Shown here: in pieces, positions 18,254 to 26,434 of the stretch
Layout of the letters: every line of letters begins with the position of its first letter
Position numbering within the stretch: position 1 is the first letter of the stretch
NCBI GenBank assembly: GCA_016721245.1
Contig: JADKIQ010000006.1
Location: 1 to 64,000 of the forward strand
DNA length: 64,000 nucleotides
Source of the DNA: Sphingobacteriales bacterium
GTDB lineage: Bacteria; Bacteroidota; Bacteroidia; Chitinophagales; JADIYW01
Reading direction: 5' to 3'
Notes under the pieces: generated by a model
Told to the model about the DNA's origin: nothing
Database searches by the model: none
Seen by the model: only the letters and a program-made list of their open reading frames with translations
Translations under genes and position numbers: made by a program

Positions 18254-19480
18254 TTACTTCCCCTTAGTGCCTGTTTTTATTCCGGAACCATTGCCTTTTC
18301 CACCACCTTTATTTCCGCCGTTACCGCCTCCTTTCCAGCCACCGTTGTTTTTTGGTTGACTTTGACCATTATTCATATTGGGCTTAGGTTGGTTGCCATT
18401 GCCGGTAGAATTCCAGTGGTTGTTTCCGTTGGTAGGTTTAGTCTGTGCCGGTGTATTGGTGTTAGTTGACCCATTATTCCAGTTACTTTTAGTCTTAGGC
18501 TTGCCTACATTGTCAGTATTATTACTGTTATTTCCTTTATTCCATTTAGGATTTTGTCCTGTATTATTATTCGGTTTGTTACCATTTTTTGTGCCATTCC
18601 AACTGCCATTATTATTTTTATTATAATTACCGTTATTGTTGTACCCAGCACCTTTTGGAGGATTATGGTATACATTTTTAGTAACATTTACCTGTACGGT
18701 AGGAGACATTACCCTGCGGCTCTTATAATAACTATTGTAGCGGGGCTGGTTCACAAAATAATTTCTTCGGCAATAGTAATTCCAGCCAAAATTGCGGTGA
18801 TAGCCATAATAAACATGGTAAATTACTCTTGGCCTTGGCATCCACCAGCTTGGATAATAGGCCCAATGCCATGGAGAAACCCACGGAGAGTATGCATTTC
18901 CAAAGAAGAAACTAACTACAGGCCAATTCCATACATTTACGTAAGGTGCAGGGTTTTCTACCGTGTAATAGTTGTTGTTGACTATAGTAGTTGGCTGAGT
19001 TTGCTGTACCGGCTGAGAGATATTTTCATCTTGTGGTTCAATAATGTAATCTTTACCATATAAACTTTCATCGCCTATAATCTGGATATGAGCGGTATTG
19101 TTATTGCTTTTCTGTATATCAATTACGGCCACATCCTGTGTTTCAGATGCGCTGATAATATCCTGAATAATTATAGTGTGATAATCATCTTTACCGTAAT
19201 CAGTAGCTTTCAGATAATCAATGTTGCCATCGTTATTTAAATCGAGGTTATTGATTTTGGAAGCGGGGTCATTAAGCCTTTTCTCAAAATCTTCCACAGA
19301 TCCGGATTGCTTGAATGTATTCAGTACTAAATATAAATTCAGGTTGTCGCCGGGCATCCCTAAGGTGGAATAGGCATTGTTGTTTTCATTTGATGACGAC
19401 GAATAAACATTATCCGAGTTTTGTGCCAATACACTAAAAACGGGAAAAAGAATTGTCAGGATGCAAATAAGCCTTCTCAT
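18254..19480 (-). CDS. Secreted protein with Asn/Gly/Lys-rich C-terminal half
   Basis: 408 residues with a signal peptide (cut near SVLAQ-N). The N-terminal domain (about 20-160) has NLDLNNDGNIDYLKATDYG, a calcium-loop-like Asp/Asn pattern, then a Tyr/Trp-rich segment (WNWPVVSFFFGNAYSPWVSP). From about residue 265 the chain is low complexity (Asn, Gly, Lys, Trp repeats such as NGNYNKNNNG), ending in GGNKGGGKGNGSG. This looks like a surface or matrix protein rather than an enzyme. I do not recognise a family. The low-complexity part produces long spurious frames on the other strand. Confidence 0.65.
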   Translation of the reverse strand: MRRLICILTILFPVFSVLAQNSDNVYSSSSNENNNAYSTLGMPGDNLNLYLVLNTFKQSGSVEDFEKRLNDPASKINNLDLNNDGNIDYLKATDYGKDDYHTIIIQDIISASETQDVAVIDIQKSNNNTAHIQIIGDESLYGKDYIIEPQDENISQPVQQTQPTTIVNNNYYTVENPAPYVNVWNWPVVSFFFGNAYSPWVSPWHWAYYPSWWMPRPRVIYHVYYGYHRNFGWNYYCRRNYFVNQPRYNSYYKSRRVMSPTVQVNVTKNVYHNPPKGAGYNNNGNYNKNNNGSWNGTKNGNKPNNNTGQNPKWNKGNNSNNTDNVGKPKTKSNWNNGSTNTNTPAQTKPTNGNNHWNSTGNGNQPKPNMNNGQSQPKNNGGWKGGGNGGNKGGGKGNGSGIKTGTKGK

Positions 19481-19695
19481 AATTGTATTTTTTGTTACTA
19501 TTTAGATAGCAAAAAGTGTGTCAGGTTAAATGTGTATGAACAGTTTAACATAAATTTAAGGTTTTTATTCTAAATAGAATTGATAATCAATATCTTGTGT
19601 TTTAATAAAATTTATTTTTTTACTTATTACTTTCCAAACACATTCTTAACCCGAAATTAATATGCAATAATTTTCCACAATTGAGAATAAATTGC

Positions 19696-19703
19696 TATCT
19701 TTG
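19696..19703 (+). promoter_or_regulatory. Candidate distal promoter of the str operon
   Basis: TATCTTTG fits TAnnTTTG. No properly spaced -33 element is clear (a TTG is only 12 bases upstream). Transcription from here would give a leader of about 170 bases containing the two hairpins annotated next. Confidence 0.4.
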
Positions 19704-19747
19704 CGCCCACTTCAGGAGGAACATTCCACGTTTAGGAAACATTCTTC

Positions 19748-19810
19748 TTGTAGTTACTGCCTTCGCTGGGAAGGTAAGACTACAAAAAAATACAATCTTT
19801 CTACAAGATT
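19748..19810 (+). promoter_or_regulatory. Two leader hairpins upstream of rpsL
   Basis: The first hairpin has outer arms TTGTAGT / ACTACAA and inner arms CCTTC / GAAGG around GCTGG. The second is AATCTT-TCTAC-AAGATT followed by TTTAT. They lie between the distal and proximal promoters. Position and structure suggest control of ribosomal-protein expression, but no known r-protein leader motif is recognised. Confidence 0.45.
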
Positions 19811-19813
19811 TTA

Positions 19814-19845
19814 TTTGGTTCTCTTACTTTAAATCCCTACCTTTG
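19814..19845 (+). promoter_or_regulatory. Main promoter of the str-S10-spc-alpha operon
   Basis: TTTG, a 20-base spacer and TACCTTTG form a near-perfect Bacteroidota sigma-A promoter. The predicted start is about 30 bases before the rpsL ATG. No other equally good promoter is seen within the following 18 kb run. Confidence 0.75.
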
Positions 19846-19881
19846 CAGTCCGAAATTTTTAAAAAGTAACGAAAGTAACGA

Positions 19882-20295
19882 ATGCCTACAATTCAACAAT
19901 TAGTAAGAAAAGGAAGACAAGAGCTTCATTATGCTTCAAAATCAAGAGCGTTAGATGCATGTCCGCAACGTAGAGGTGTATGTACACGTGTGTACACAAC
20001 CACTCCTAAAAAGCCAAATTCGGCTTTACGTAAAGTAGCGAAAGTACGTTTGACTAATAAATTTGAAGTAATCGCATACATTCCGGGTGAAGGTCACAAT
20101 TTACAAGAACACTCTATTGTAATGATTCGTGGTGGTCGTGTGAAAGATTTACCGGGTGTGCGTTACCACATTGTACGTGGTGCATTAGATACGGCAGGTG
20201 TAAACAACCGTCAGAAAAGCCGTTCTAAATACGGTACTAAAAAAGGTAAAGCAGGTGCAGCAGCAGCAGCTCCGGCAAAAGGTAAAAAGAAATAA
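19882..20295 (+). CDS. rpsL: 30S ribosomal protein S12
   Basis: 137-residue uS12, a decoding-centre protein. It contains TTTPKKPNSALRKVAKVRL and PGVRYHIVRGALD; the lysines corresponding to the common streptomycin-resistance sites (in PKKPNS and in the GRVKDLPG loop) are wild type. There is a short Ala/Lys-rich C-terminal extension (AAAAAAPAKGKKK). It is the first gene of the long ribosomal run. Confidence 0.98.
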   Translation: MPTIQQLVRKGRQELHYASKSRALDACPQRRGVCTRVYTTTPKKPNSALRKVAKVRLTNKFEVIAYIPGEGHNLQEHSIVMIRGGRVKDLPGVRYHIVRGALDTAGVNNRQKSRSKYGTKKGKAGAAAAAPAKGKKK

Positions 20296-20323
20296 AAGTT
20301 CTAATAAATAGAATAATAAATAA

Positions 20324-20791
20324 ATGAGAAAGCAAAAAGCAAAGAAAAGATATTTAGCACCGGATCCGGTTTACGGAGATCCTTTGGTAACTCGTTTTGT
20401 AAACAATCTGATGATTGGTGGCAAAAAAAGTACGGCATACACTTCTTTCTATGAAGCAATGGAGCGTATCAAAAAATCTACCAATGAAGAAGGTTACGAT
20501 ATCTGGAGAAAAGCAATGGATAACGCAATGCCTGCAGTAGAGGTAAAAAGCCGAAGAATCGGTGGAGCTACCTTCCAGATTCCAACGCCTATCCGTGAAG
20601 ACAGAAAATTATTTATGACGATTCGTTGGTTGATTCAGTATACTCGTAAAAGAAACGGAAGATCAATGGGTGATAAACTGGCAGCAGAATTAATCGCAGC
20701 ATCAAAAGGTGAAGGCGCAGCAGTAAAAAGAAAAGAAGACACTCACAAAATGGCAGAAGCAAATAAAGCATTCTCACATTTTAAAGTATAA
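20324..20791 (+). CDS. rpsG: 30S ribosomal protein S7
   Basis: 155-residue uS7, a primary 16S rRNA binder that nucleates the 30S head and contacts the E-site tRNA. Recognised by RKQKAKKRYLAPDPVYGDPL, the VEVKSRRIGGATFQIP loop and the RWLIQYTRKRNGRSM segment. In E. coli S7 represses its own operon; the leader hairpins upstream of rpsL could play a similar part, but this is inference. Confidence 0.98.
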   Translation: MRKQKAKKRYLAPDPVYGDPLVTRFVNNLMIGGKKSTAYTSFYEAMERIKKSTNEEGYDIWRKAMDNAMPAVEVKSRRIGGATFQIPTPIREDRKLFMTIRWLIQYTRKRNGRSMGDKLAAELIAASKGEGAAVKRKEDTHKMAEANKAFSHFKV

Positions 20792-20819
20792 AATAGAATA
20801 AAGGAAGTAAGAAACGAAA

Positions 20820-22925
20820 ATGGCACGCGATTTAAAATATACAAGAAACATTGGTATTGCAGCTCATATTGATGCAGGTAAAACTACAACAACAGAGCGT
20901 ATTTTATACTATGCAGGTGTAAACCACAAAATTGGTGAGGTACATGATGGTGCTTCTACAATGGACTGGATGGTGCAGGAAGCTGAGCGTGGTATCACCA
21001 TCACTTCTGCTGCAACTACTGTTGGCTGGAAATACAGAGGTCAGGATTACCATGTTAATATTATCGATACACCGGGACACGTTGACTTTACCGTTGAGGT
21101 AAACCGTTCTTTACGTGTATTAGATGGTTTAGTGTTCTTGTTCTCAGCTGTAGACGGTGTAGAACCTCAGTCAGAAACAAACTGGCGTTTAGCTAATAAT
21201 TATAATGTTGCTCGTTTAGGCTTCGTTAATAAAATGGACCGTTCAGGTGCTGATTTCTTAATGGTAGTGGAACAAGTGAAAAAGATGTTAGGTTCTAACG
21301 CTGTTCCTTTGCAATTGCCAATCGGTGCGGAAGATACATTTAAAGGTGTTGTAGATTTAATCAACTTCCGTGGTATCGTTTGGAACGAGCACGACAGAGG
21401 TATGACTTACAATGAAGTAGAGATTCCTGCTGATATGGTAGAGGAAGCTACTATGTGGAGAGAAAGATTATTGGAAGCAGTTTCTGAATACGATGATAAG
21501 TTGATGGAGAAATTCTTCGAAGATCCAACATCCATCACTGAAAGAGAAATATTAGATGCATTACGTGCAGCTTGCTTGGATATGAAAATTGTTCCGATGT
21601 TGTGCGGTTCATCTTTTAAAGATAAAGGTGTTCAGACAATGTTAGATTTGGTAATGGAATTAATGCCATCACCAATGGATAGACCAAATATTATTGGTAC
21701 ACATCCGGATACTGGTGCAGAAATTATTCGCAAACCTAGTTATGATGAACCATTTGCAGCTTTAGCATTTAAAATCGCTACAGATCCATATGTTGGTCGC
21801 TTAGCATTCACACGAGTGTATTCAGGCATGTTAGATGCAGGTTCTTATGTTTTGAACACAAGAAGTGGAAATAAAGAACGTATTTCTCGTATTTTCCAAA
21901 TGCACGCAAATAAACAAAATCCAATTGATAAATTAGGTGCTGGTGATATTGGCGCAGTGGTAGGATTTAAAGACATCAGAACAGGTGATACATTATGTGC
22001 TGAAAATAATCCAATCGTATTAGAGTCTATGGTATTCCCTGATCCGGTTATCGGTTTGGCTATTGAGCCTAAAACTCAGAAAGATGCTGACAAATTAGGT
22101 ATGGCTTTGGGTAAATTGGCTGAAGAAGATCCAACGTTCAAAGTAAGATACGATGAAGATACTGCTCAAACAGTAATATCTGGTATGGGTGAGTTACACT
22201 TGGAAATCATCGTTGACCGTTTATTACGTGAATTCAAAGTTGAGTGTAACCAAGGTGCACCACAAGTAAATTACAAAGAAACAATTACACAAACGATTGA
22301 TCATAGAGAAAAATACGCTAAACAATCAGGTGGTCGTGGTAAGTTCGCTGATATTCAAATTGAAATCGGACCTGGAGATGAAGGTAAAGATGGCTTGACA
22401 TTCGTTAATGATATTTTTGGTGGTTCAATTCCTCGTGAGTTTATTCCATCTGTAGAGAAAGGTTTTAAAGAAGCAATGAAATCTGGTGTTTTGGCTGGAT
22501 ACGAAGTTCCAAGTTTGAAAGTTCGTTTATATGATGGTTCATTCCACCAGGTGGATTCAGATTCATTTTCTTTCGAACAAGCCGCTAAATTTGCATTCCG
22601 TGAAGCTTGCAGAAAAGCAAATCCAATCTTATTGGAGCCTATTATGAAATTGGAAGTTATCACACCGGAAGAAAATACAGGTGATGTAGTAGGTGACTTA
22701 AATCGTCGTCGTGGTATGATGGAAGGTATGGAAATGAAAAATAACGCAAACGTTATTAAAGCGAAAGTTCCATTGTCTGAAATGTTCGGTTATGTAACAG
22801 ATTTGAGAACGATTACATCCGGTAGAGCAACTTCTATCATGGAATTCTCTCACTATGCACAAGCACCAAATAACATTACAGAACAAGTAGTATCAAAAGC
22901 AAAATCTAAAGTAAAAGCTGATTAA
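20820..22925 (+). CDS. fusA: Elongation factor G
   Basis: 701-residue translational GTPase that drives ribosomal translocation. G1 AHIDAGKTTTTE, G2 region GITITSAATT, G3 DTPGHVDF, and G4 NKMDRSGAD are all present, with domains II to V following at normal length. It lies between rpsG and rpsJ. No tuf gene follows it, in contrast to E. coli. Confidence 0.98.
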   Translation: MARDLKYTRNIGIAAHIDAGKTTTTERILYYAGVNHKIGEVHDGASTMDWMVQEAERGITITSAATTVGWKYRGQDYHVNIIDTPGHVDFTVEVNRSLRVLDGLVFLFSAVDGVEPQSETNWRLANNYNVARLGFVNKMDRSGADFLMVVEQVKKMLGSNAVPLQLPIGAEDTFKGVVDLINFRGIVWNEHDRGMTYNEVEIPADMVEEATMWRERLLEAVSEYDDKLMEKFFEDPTSITEREILDALRAACLDMKIVPMLCGSSFKDKGVQTMLDLVMELMPSPMDRPNIIGTHPDTGAEIIRKPSYDEPFAALAFKIATDPYVGRLAFTRVYSGMLDAGSYVLNTRSGNKERISRIFQMHANKQNPIDKLGAGDIGAVVGFKDIRTGDTLCAENNPIVLESMVFPDPVIGLAIEPKTQKDADKLGMALGKLAEEDPTFKVRYDEDTAQTVISGMGELHLEIIVDRLLREFKVECNQGAPQVNYKETITQTIDHREKYAKQSGGRGKFADIQIEIGPGDEGKDGLTFVNDIFGGSIPREFIPSVEKGFKEAMKSGVLAGYEVPSLKVRLYDGSFHQVDSDSFSFEQAAKFAFREACRKANPILLEPIMKLEVITPEENTGDVVGDLNRRRGMMEGMEMKNNANVIKAKVPLSEMFGYVTDLRTITSGRATSIMEFSHYAQAPNNITEQVVSKAKSKVKAD

Positions 22926-22940
22926 TAGATAATATATATC

Positions 22941-23246
22941 ATGGCACAAAAAATTAGAATAAAATTAAAATCATACGACCACAATTTGGTAGACAAGTCT
23001 GCTGAAAAAATCGTAAAAACCGTACGCAGTGCCGGAGCAGTTGTAACTGGTCCAATTCCATTGCCTACCAACAAAAAGATTTTTACAGTATTGAAATCTC
23101 CGCACGTGAATAAAGTAGCGCGCGAGCAATTCAAATTATGTACGTATAAAAGATTACTGGACATCTATAGCGCAACACCTAAAACTGTAGATGCATTAAT
23201 GAAATTAGAATTACCATCAGGTGTGGATGTAGAAATTAAAGTGTAA
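22941..23246 (+). CDS. rpsJ: 30S ribosomal protein S10
   Basis: 101-residue uS10, of the 30S head and also NusE in antitermination complexes. Recognised by QKIRIKLKSYDHNLVDKSAE and GPIPLPTNKKIFTVLKSPHV. It opens the S10 operon part, only 15 bases after fusA, so read-through from the str genes is likely. Confidence 0.98.
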   Translation: MAQKIRIKLKSYDHNLVDKSAEKIVKTVRSAGAVVTGPIPLPTNKKIFTVLKSPHVNKVAREQFKLCTYKRLLDIYSATPKTVDALMKLELPSGVDVEIKV

Positions 23247-23252
23247 TAAGTC

Positions 23253-23876
23253 ATGGCAGGATTAATAGGAACAAAAGTAGGTATGACCAGTATTTTCGGC
23301 GAAGGCGGTGCAATAATTCCTTGCACGGTTATTCAGGCTGGTCCATGCGTGGTAACTCAGAAAAAATCGAAAGATAAAGACGGTTACGATGCTGTACAAT
23401 TAGGTTACGGTGATAAGAAAGAAAAAAACACCACTAAACCATTGTTGAAACACTTCGAGAAATCCGGAGCGGCTCCTAAAGCAAAATTAGTAGAGTTCAG
23501 CGGAATGGATAATTTGAATGTGGGTGATATAGTGACATCTGAGATCTTAGCAGAAGGAGAAAAAGTAGCGATCATCGGTACTTCGAAAGGAAAAGGTTTT
23601 CAGGGTGTTGTAAAACGTCACGGATTTGGTGGTGTGGGTGGTCAAACTCACGGTCAGCACAATCGTTTACGTGCACCGGGTTCATTAGGAGCTTGTTCTA
23701 CACCTGCTCGTGTTATGAAAGGTATGAAGATGGGCGGACGTATGGGAACTGACAGAGTGAAAGAATTGAACATCAAGATTGTAAAATTAATTGCAGAAGA
23801 AAATTTAATCATCGTAAAAGGAGCAATCCCTGGTCACAATGGTTCTTATGTAATAATCGAAAAGAAAAGTAAATAA
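23253..23876 (+). CDS. rplC: 50S ribosomal protein L3
   Basis: 207-residue uL3, which reaches the peptidyl-transferase centre. The N-terminal GLIGTKVGMTSIF, the central GFGGVGGQTHGQHNRLRAPG loop and ARVMKGMKMGGRMG are family hallmarks. The loop Gln at the site methylated by PrmB in E. coli is in the QTHGQ segment. Confidence 0.97.
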   Translation: MAGLIGTKVGMTSIFGEGGAIIPCTVIQAGPCVVTQKKSKDKDGYDAVQLGYGDKKEKNTTKPLLKHFEKSGAAPKAKLVEFSGMDNLNVGDIVTSEILAEGEKVAIIGTSKGKGFQGVVKRHGFGGVGGQTHGQHNRLRAPGSLGACSTPARVMKGMKMGGRMGTDRVKELNIKIVKLIAEENLIIVKGAIPGHNGSYVIIEKKSK

Positions 23877-23911
23877 AAATTTTCCCTTTAGGGATTTAGG
23901 GTAAAAATTTT
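23877..23911 (+). promoter_or_regulatory. Inverted repeat between rplC and rplD
   Basis: AAATTTTCCCT and TAGGGTAAAAATTTT surround a short loop in the otherwise short gap. The stem is imperfect and AT-rich. It could be an mRNA processing or translation-control element; it is not followed by a U-run on its 3' side strong enough to call a terminator. Confidence 0.3.
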
Positions 23912-23925
23912 TAAAATAATAAGAG

Positions 23926-24552
23926 ATGAAAGCAGAAGTATATAATATTAACGGACAAGCCACTGGTCGCAGTATCGAATTGCCTGAAGCAATTTTCGGT
24001 ATCGAACCGAATGAGCATGTTATCTACTTAGCTGTTAAACAATATTTAGCAGGAAGAAGAAGCGGTACGCATAAAACATTGGAAAAATCTGAATTATCAG
24101 GTTCTACCAGAAAATTGCACAAACAAAAAGGTACCGGTGGTTCAAGAAAAGGTAGCATCAAAAACCCTTTGTTTAAAGGTGGTGCGCGTATTTTCGGACC
24201 TCGTCCAAGATCATATGATTTTAAACTAAACAAAAAAGTAAAATCATTAGCAAAGAATTCAGCATTATCAGTAAAAGCAGCTGGTAGTTCTATCAAAATA
24301 GTAGAAGATTTTTCTTTCGACGCTCCAAAAACTAAAGAATACATCAAATTCTTAACAGCATTTGGTTTGGAAAACAAAAAATCATTATTGGTATTGCCGG
24401 AATTAAACGACAACGTTTATTTGTCAAGCAGAAATGTACAGGGAGCAGCTATCGCTATAGCAGAAAACCTGAACACATATGAGATTATGAACAACAATAC
24501 GATTTTGATTAGCGAGAAATCAATCGAAGCAATTGCAAATTCACAAAATTAA
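23926..24552 (+). CDS. rplD: 50S ribosomal protein L4
   Basis: 208-residue uL4, lining the nascent-peptide tunnel. Recognised by HKQKGTGGSRKGSIKNPLFK and GGARIFGPRPRSYDFKLNKK, the extended loop next to the macrolide region. In gamma-proteobacteria L4 represses the S10 operon; whether it does so here is not visible. Confidence 0.97.
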   Translation: MKAEVYNINGQATGRSIELPEAIFGIEPNEHVIYLAVKQYLAGRRSGTHKTLEKSELSGSTRKLHKQKGTGGSRKGSIKNPLFKGGARIFGPRPRSYDFKLNKKVKSLAKNSALSVKAAGSSIKIVEDFSFDAPKTKEYIKFLTAFGLENKKSLLVLPELNDNVYLSSRNVQGAAIAIAENLNTYEIMNNNTILISEKSIEAIANSQN

Positions 24553-24558
24553 TATAGA

Positions 24559-24849
24559 ATGGAAATTCTGAAAAAACCTTTAATCACCGAAAAAGCATCT
24601 GCACTTTCTGAAAAGTCAGGTAAGTATACTTTTTTAGTAGAAAAGAAGGCAAACAAAGTAGAGATTAAAAAAGCGGTAGAGAAAATGTACGGCGTAAATG
24701 TTGAAGAAGTGAATACTTTAATTATCGCTTCTAAACCAAAGAACCGTAACACTAAAACCAGAGTAATCTCAGGAAGAAAAGGAAGCTACAAAAAAGCAAT
24801 CGTAAAAGTAGCTGCAGGCGAAACAATTGATTTCTACAACGAAATTTAA
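24559..24849 (+). CDS. rplW: 50S ribosomal protein L23
   Basis: 96-residue uL23, at the tunnel exit and the docking site for trigger factor and SRP. The segment KPLITEKASALSEKSGKYTF and the central loop with NRNTKTRVISGRKGSYKKA are typical. Spacing to rplD is 6 bases. Confidence 0.97.
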   Translation: MEILKKPLITEKASALSEKSGKYTFLVEKKANKVEIKKAVEKMYGVNVEEVNTLIIASKPKNRNTKTRVISGRKGSYKKAIVKVAAGETIDFYNEI

Positions 24850-24870
24850 TTTAAAAGAAAGTTTTAAGCA

Positions 24871-25695
24871 ATGTCAACTAAAAAATACAATCCGATAACG
24901 CCCAGTTTGAGATACAGAATCTCTAACTCGTTCGCTGAAATTACGACAAACGTACCTGAAAAGTCTTTGTTAGCACCTAACAGACGTTCAGGTGGTCGTA
25001 ACCAAAAAGGTGAAATGACAATGCGTTACATTGGTGGCGGTCACAAAAAACAATATCGTATTATCGATTTCAAAAGAAATAAATTCGATATTCCTGCTAC
25101 CGTAAAATCTATCGAATACGATCCAAACCGTTCTGCTTTTATCGCATTAGTGGTATATAAAGACGGTGAGAAAAAATACATCATTTCTCCGGAAGGTTTG
25201 AAAGTTGGTCAGGAAATCGTTTCAGGTCAAAACGTACAACCGGAAGTTGGAAATACCTTACCATTGGCAAACATGCCTTTAGGTTCTGTTATTCACAACA
25301 TCGAATTACAACCGGGAAAAGGTGCATCTATCTGCAGAAGTGCAGGAACATTTGCGCAGCTTTCAGGTAAAGACGGAAAATACGTGAACGTGAAGTTGCC
25401 TTCAGGTGAAGCAAGACAAATCTTAGGAACTTGTTTAGCTACTATCGGAACAGTTTCTAACTCTGATCACAGTTTGACTATCCGCGGTAAAGCAGGTGCT
25501 TCCCGTTGGAAAGGCAGAAGACCTCGTACGCGTCCTGTAGTGATGAACCCGGTAGATCACCCGATGGGTGGTGGTGAAGGTAGAGCTTCAGGTGGTCACC
25601 CACGTTCTAGAAAAGGTATTCCATCTAAAGGATACAAAACAAGAACAAAAAATAAAGCATCGAATAAATACATCATTTCAAGAGCTAAAAAATAA
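24871..25695 (+). CDS. rplB: 50S ribosomal protein L2
   Basis: 274-residue uL2, a primary 23S rRNA binder needed for subunit joining and peptidyl transfer. The C-terminal MNPVDHPMGGGEGRASGGHP segment holds the functionally important His of the VDHP motif. Length is normal. Confidence 0.98.
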   Translation: MSTKKYNPITPSLRYRISNSFAEITTNVPEKSLLAPNRRSGGRNQKGEMTMRYIGGGHKKQYRIIDFKRNKFDIPATVKSIEYDPNRSAFIALVVYKDGEKKYIISPEGLKVGQEIVSGQNVQPEVGNTLPLANMPLGSVIHNIELQPGKGASICRSAGTFAQLSGKDGKYVNVKLPSGEARQILGTCLATIGTVSNSDHSLTIRGKAGASRWKGRRPRTRPVVMNPVDHPMGGGEGRASGGHPRSRKGIPSKGYKTRTKNKASNKYIISRAKK

Positions 25696-25706
25696 TAGAT
25701 ACTAGA

Positions 25707-25973
25707 ATGGCAAGAAGTTTAAAAAAAGGTCCTTACATAGCATACCATTTACAAGGTAAAGTGGACGCTATGAATGCCGCGAGTAAAAAAACAGTAATCA
25801 AAACATGGTCAAGAGCCTCTATGATTACACCGGAGTTTGTAGGACATACATTTGCAGTACATAACGGAAATAAATTTATACCTGTGTACATAACAGAAAA
25901 TATGGTTGGTCATAAATTAGGTGAATTCTCTCCAACCAGACAATTTAAAGGACATTCAGGTAACAGAAAATAA
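25707..25973 (+). CDS. rpsS: 30S ribosomal protein S19
   Basis: 88-residue uS19 of the 30S head, next to S13. Typical segments are ARSLKKGPYIAYHLQGKV, TWSRASMITPEFVGHTFAVH and GHKLGEFSPTRQFKGHSG. It is 11 bases after rplB. Confidence 0.98.
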   Translation: MARSLKKGPYIAYHLQGKVDAMNAASKKTVIKTWSRASMITPEFVGHTFAVHNGNKFIPVYITENMVGHKLGEFSPTRQFKGHSGNRK

Positions 25974-25981
25974 AGTAAACC

Positions 25982-26419
25982 ATGGGCGCAAGAAAAAGAT
26001 TAGTAGCAGAAGCTAGAAAAGAAGCTAAAAAAACAGTTTGCGATGCGAAAGCTGTTGGTGTTCCAACCTCTCCTCGTAAAATGAGATTGCTGGCTGATGT
26101 AATACGCGAAAAAAATGTATTGGACGCATTGAATATTTTAACGTTCTCTACAAAACACGCATCTAAAACATTGGAAAAATTAGTTCGTTCTGCTGTAGCA
26201 AATTGGGAACAAAAATTTGAAACAAAAGCGGAAGACAGCGAATTATTTATAAAAGCAATTACTATTGACAGCGGAAGAATGTTAAAACGTTTTCAGCCAG
26301 CTCCTCAGGGAAGAGCATACAGAATCCGTAAACGTTCTAACCACATTACCTTGCAATTAGCAAGCCGTACATTGGCAAACGCAGAAACAGTAATCGAAGA
26401 TTCAACAAACGAAAATTAA
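25982..26419 (+). CDS. rplV: 50S ribosomal protein L22
   Basis: 145-residue uL22, with a long beta hairpin reaching into the exit tunnel. The core is GVPTSPRKMRLLADVIR to the hairpin RMLKRFQPAPQGRAYRIRKR. The N-terminal lead-in (MGARKRLVAEARKEAKKTVC) is longer than in E. coli. A downstream start is possible but not needed. Confidence 0.95.
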   Translation: MGARKRLVAEARKEAKKTVCDAKAVGVPTSPRKMRLLADVIREKNVLDALNILTFSTKHASKTLEKLVRSAVANWEQKFETKAEDSELFIKAITIDSGRMLKRFQPAPQGRAYRIRKRSNHITLQLASRTLANAETVIEDSTNEN

Positions 26420-26434
26420 AATAAAAGATAATTA

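Noticed and set aside
18378..19063. Open frames antisense to the Asn/Gly-rich secreted protein gene
   Set aside because: Their Leu/Val/Ile-rich translation is a by-product of Asn and Gly repeat codons on the other strand; no start context or family match.
19681..19869. 62-codon frame in the rpsL leader
   Set aside because: It starts with TTG on the promoter itself and overlaps promoter elements and hairpins; it has no family features.
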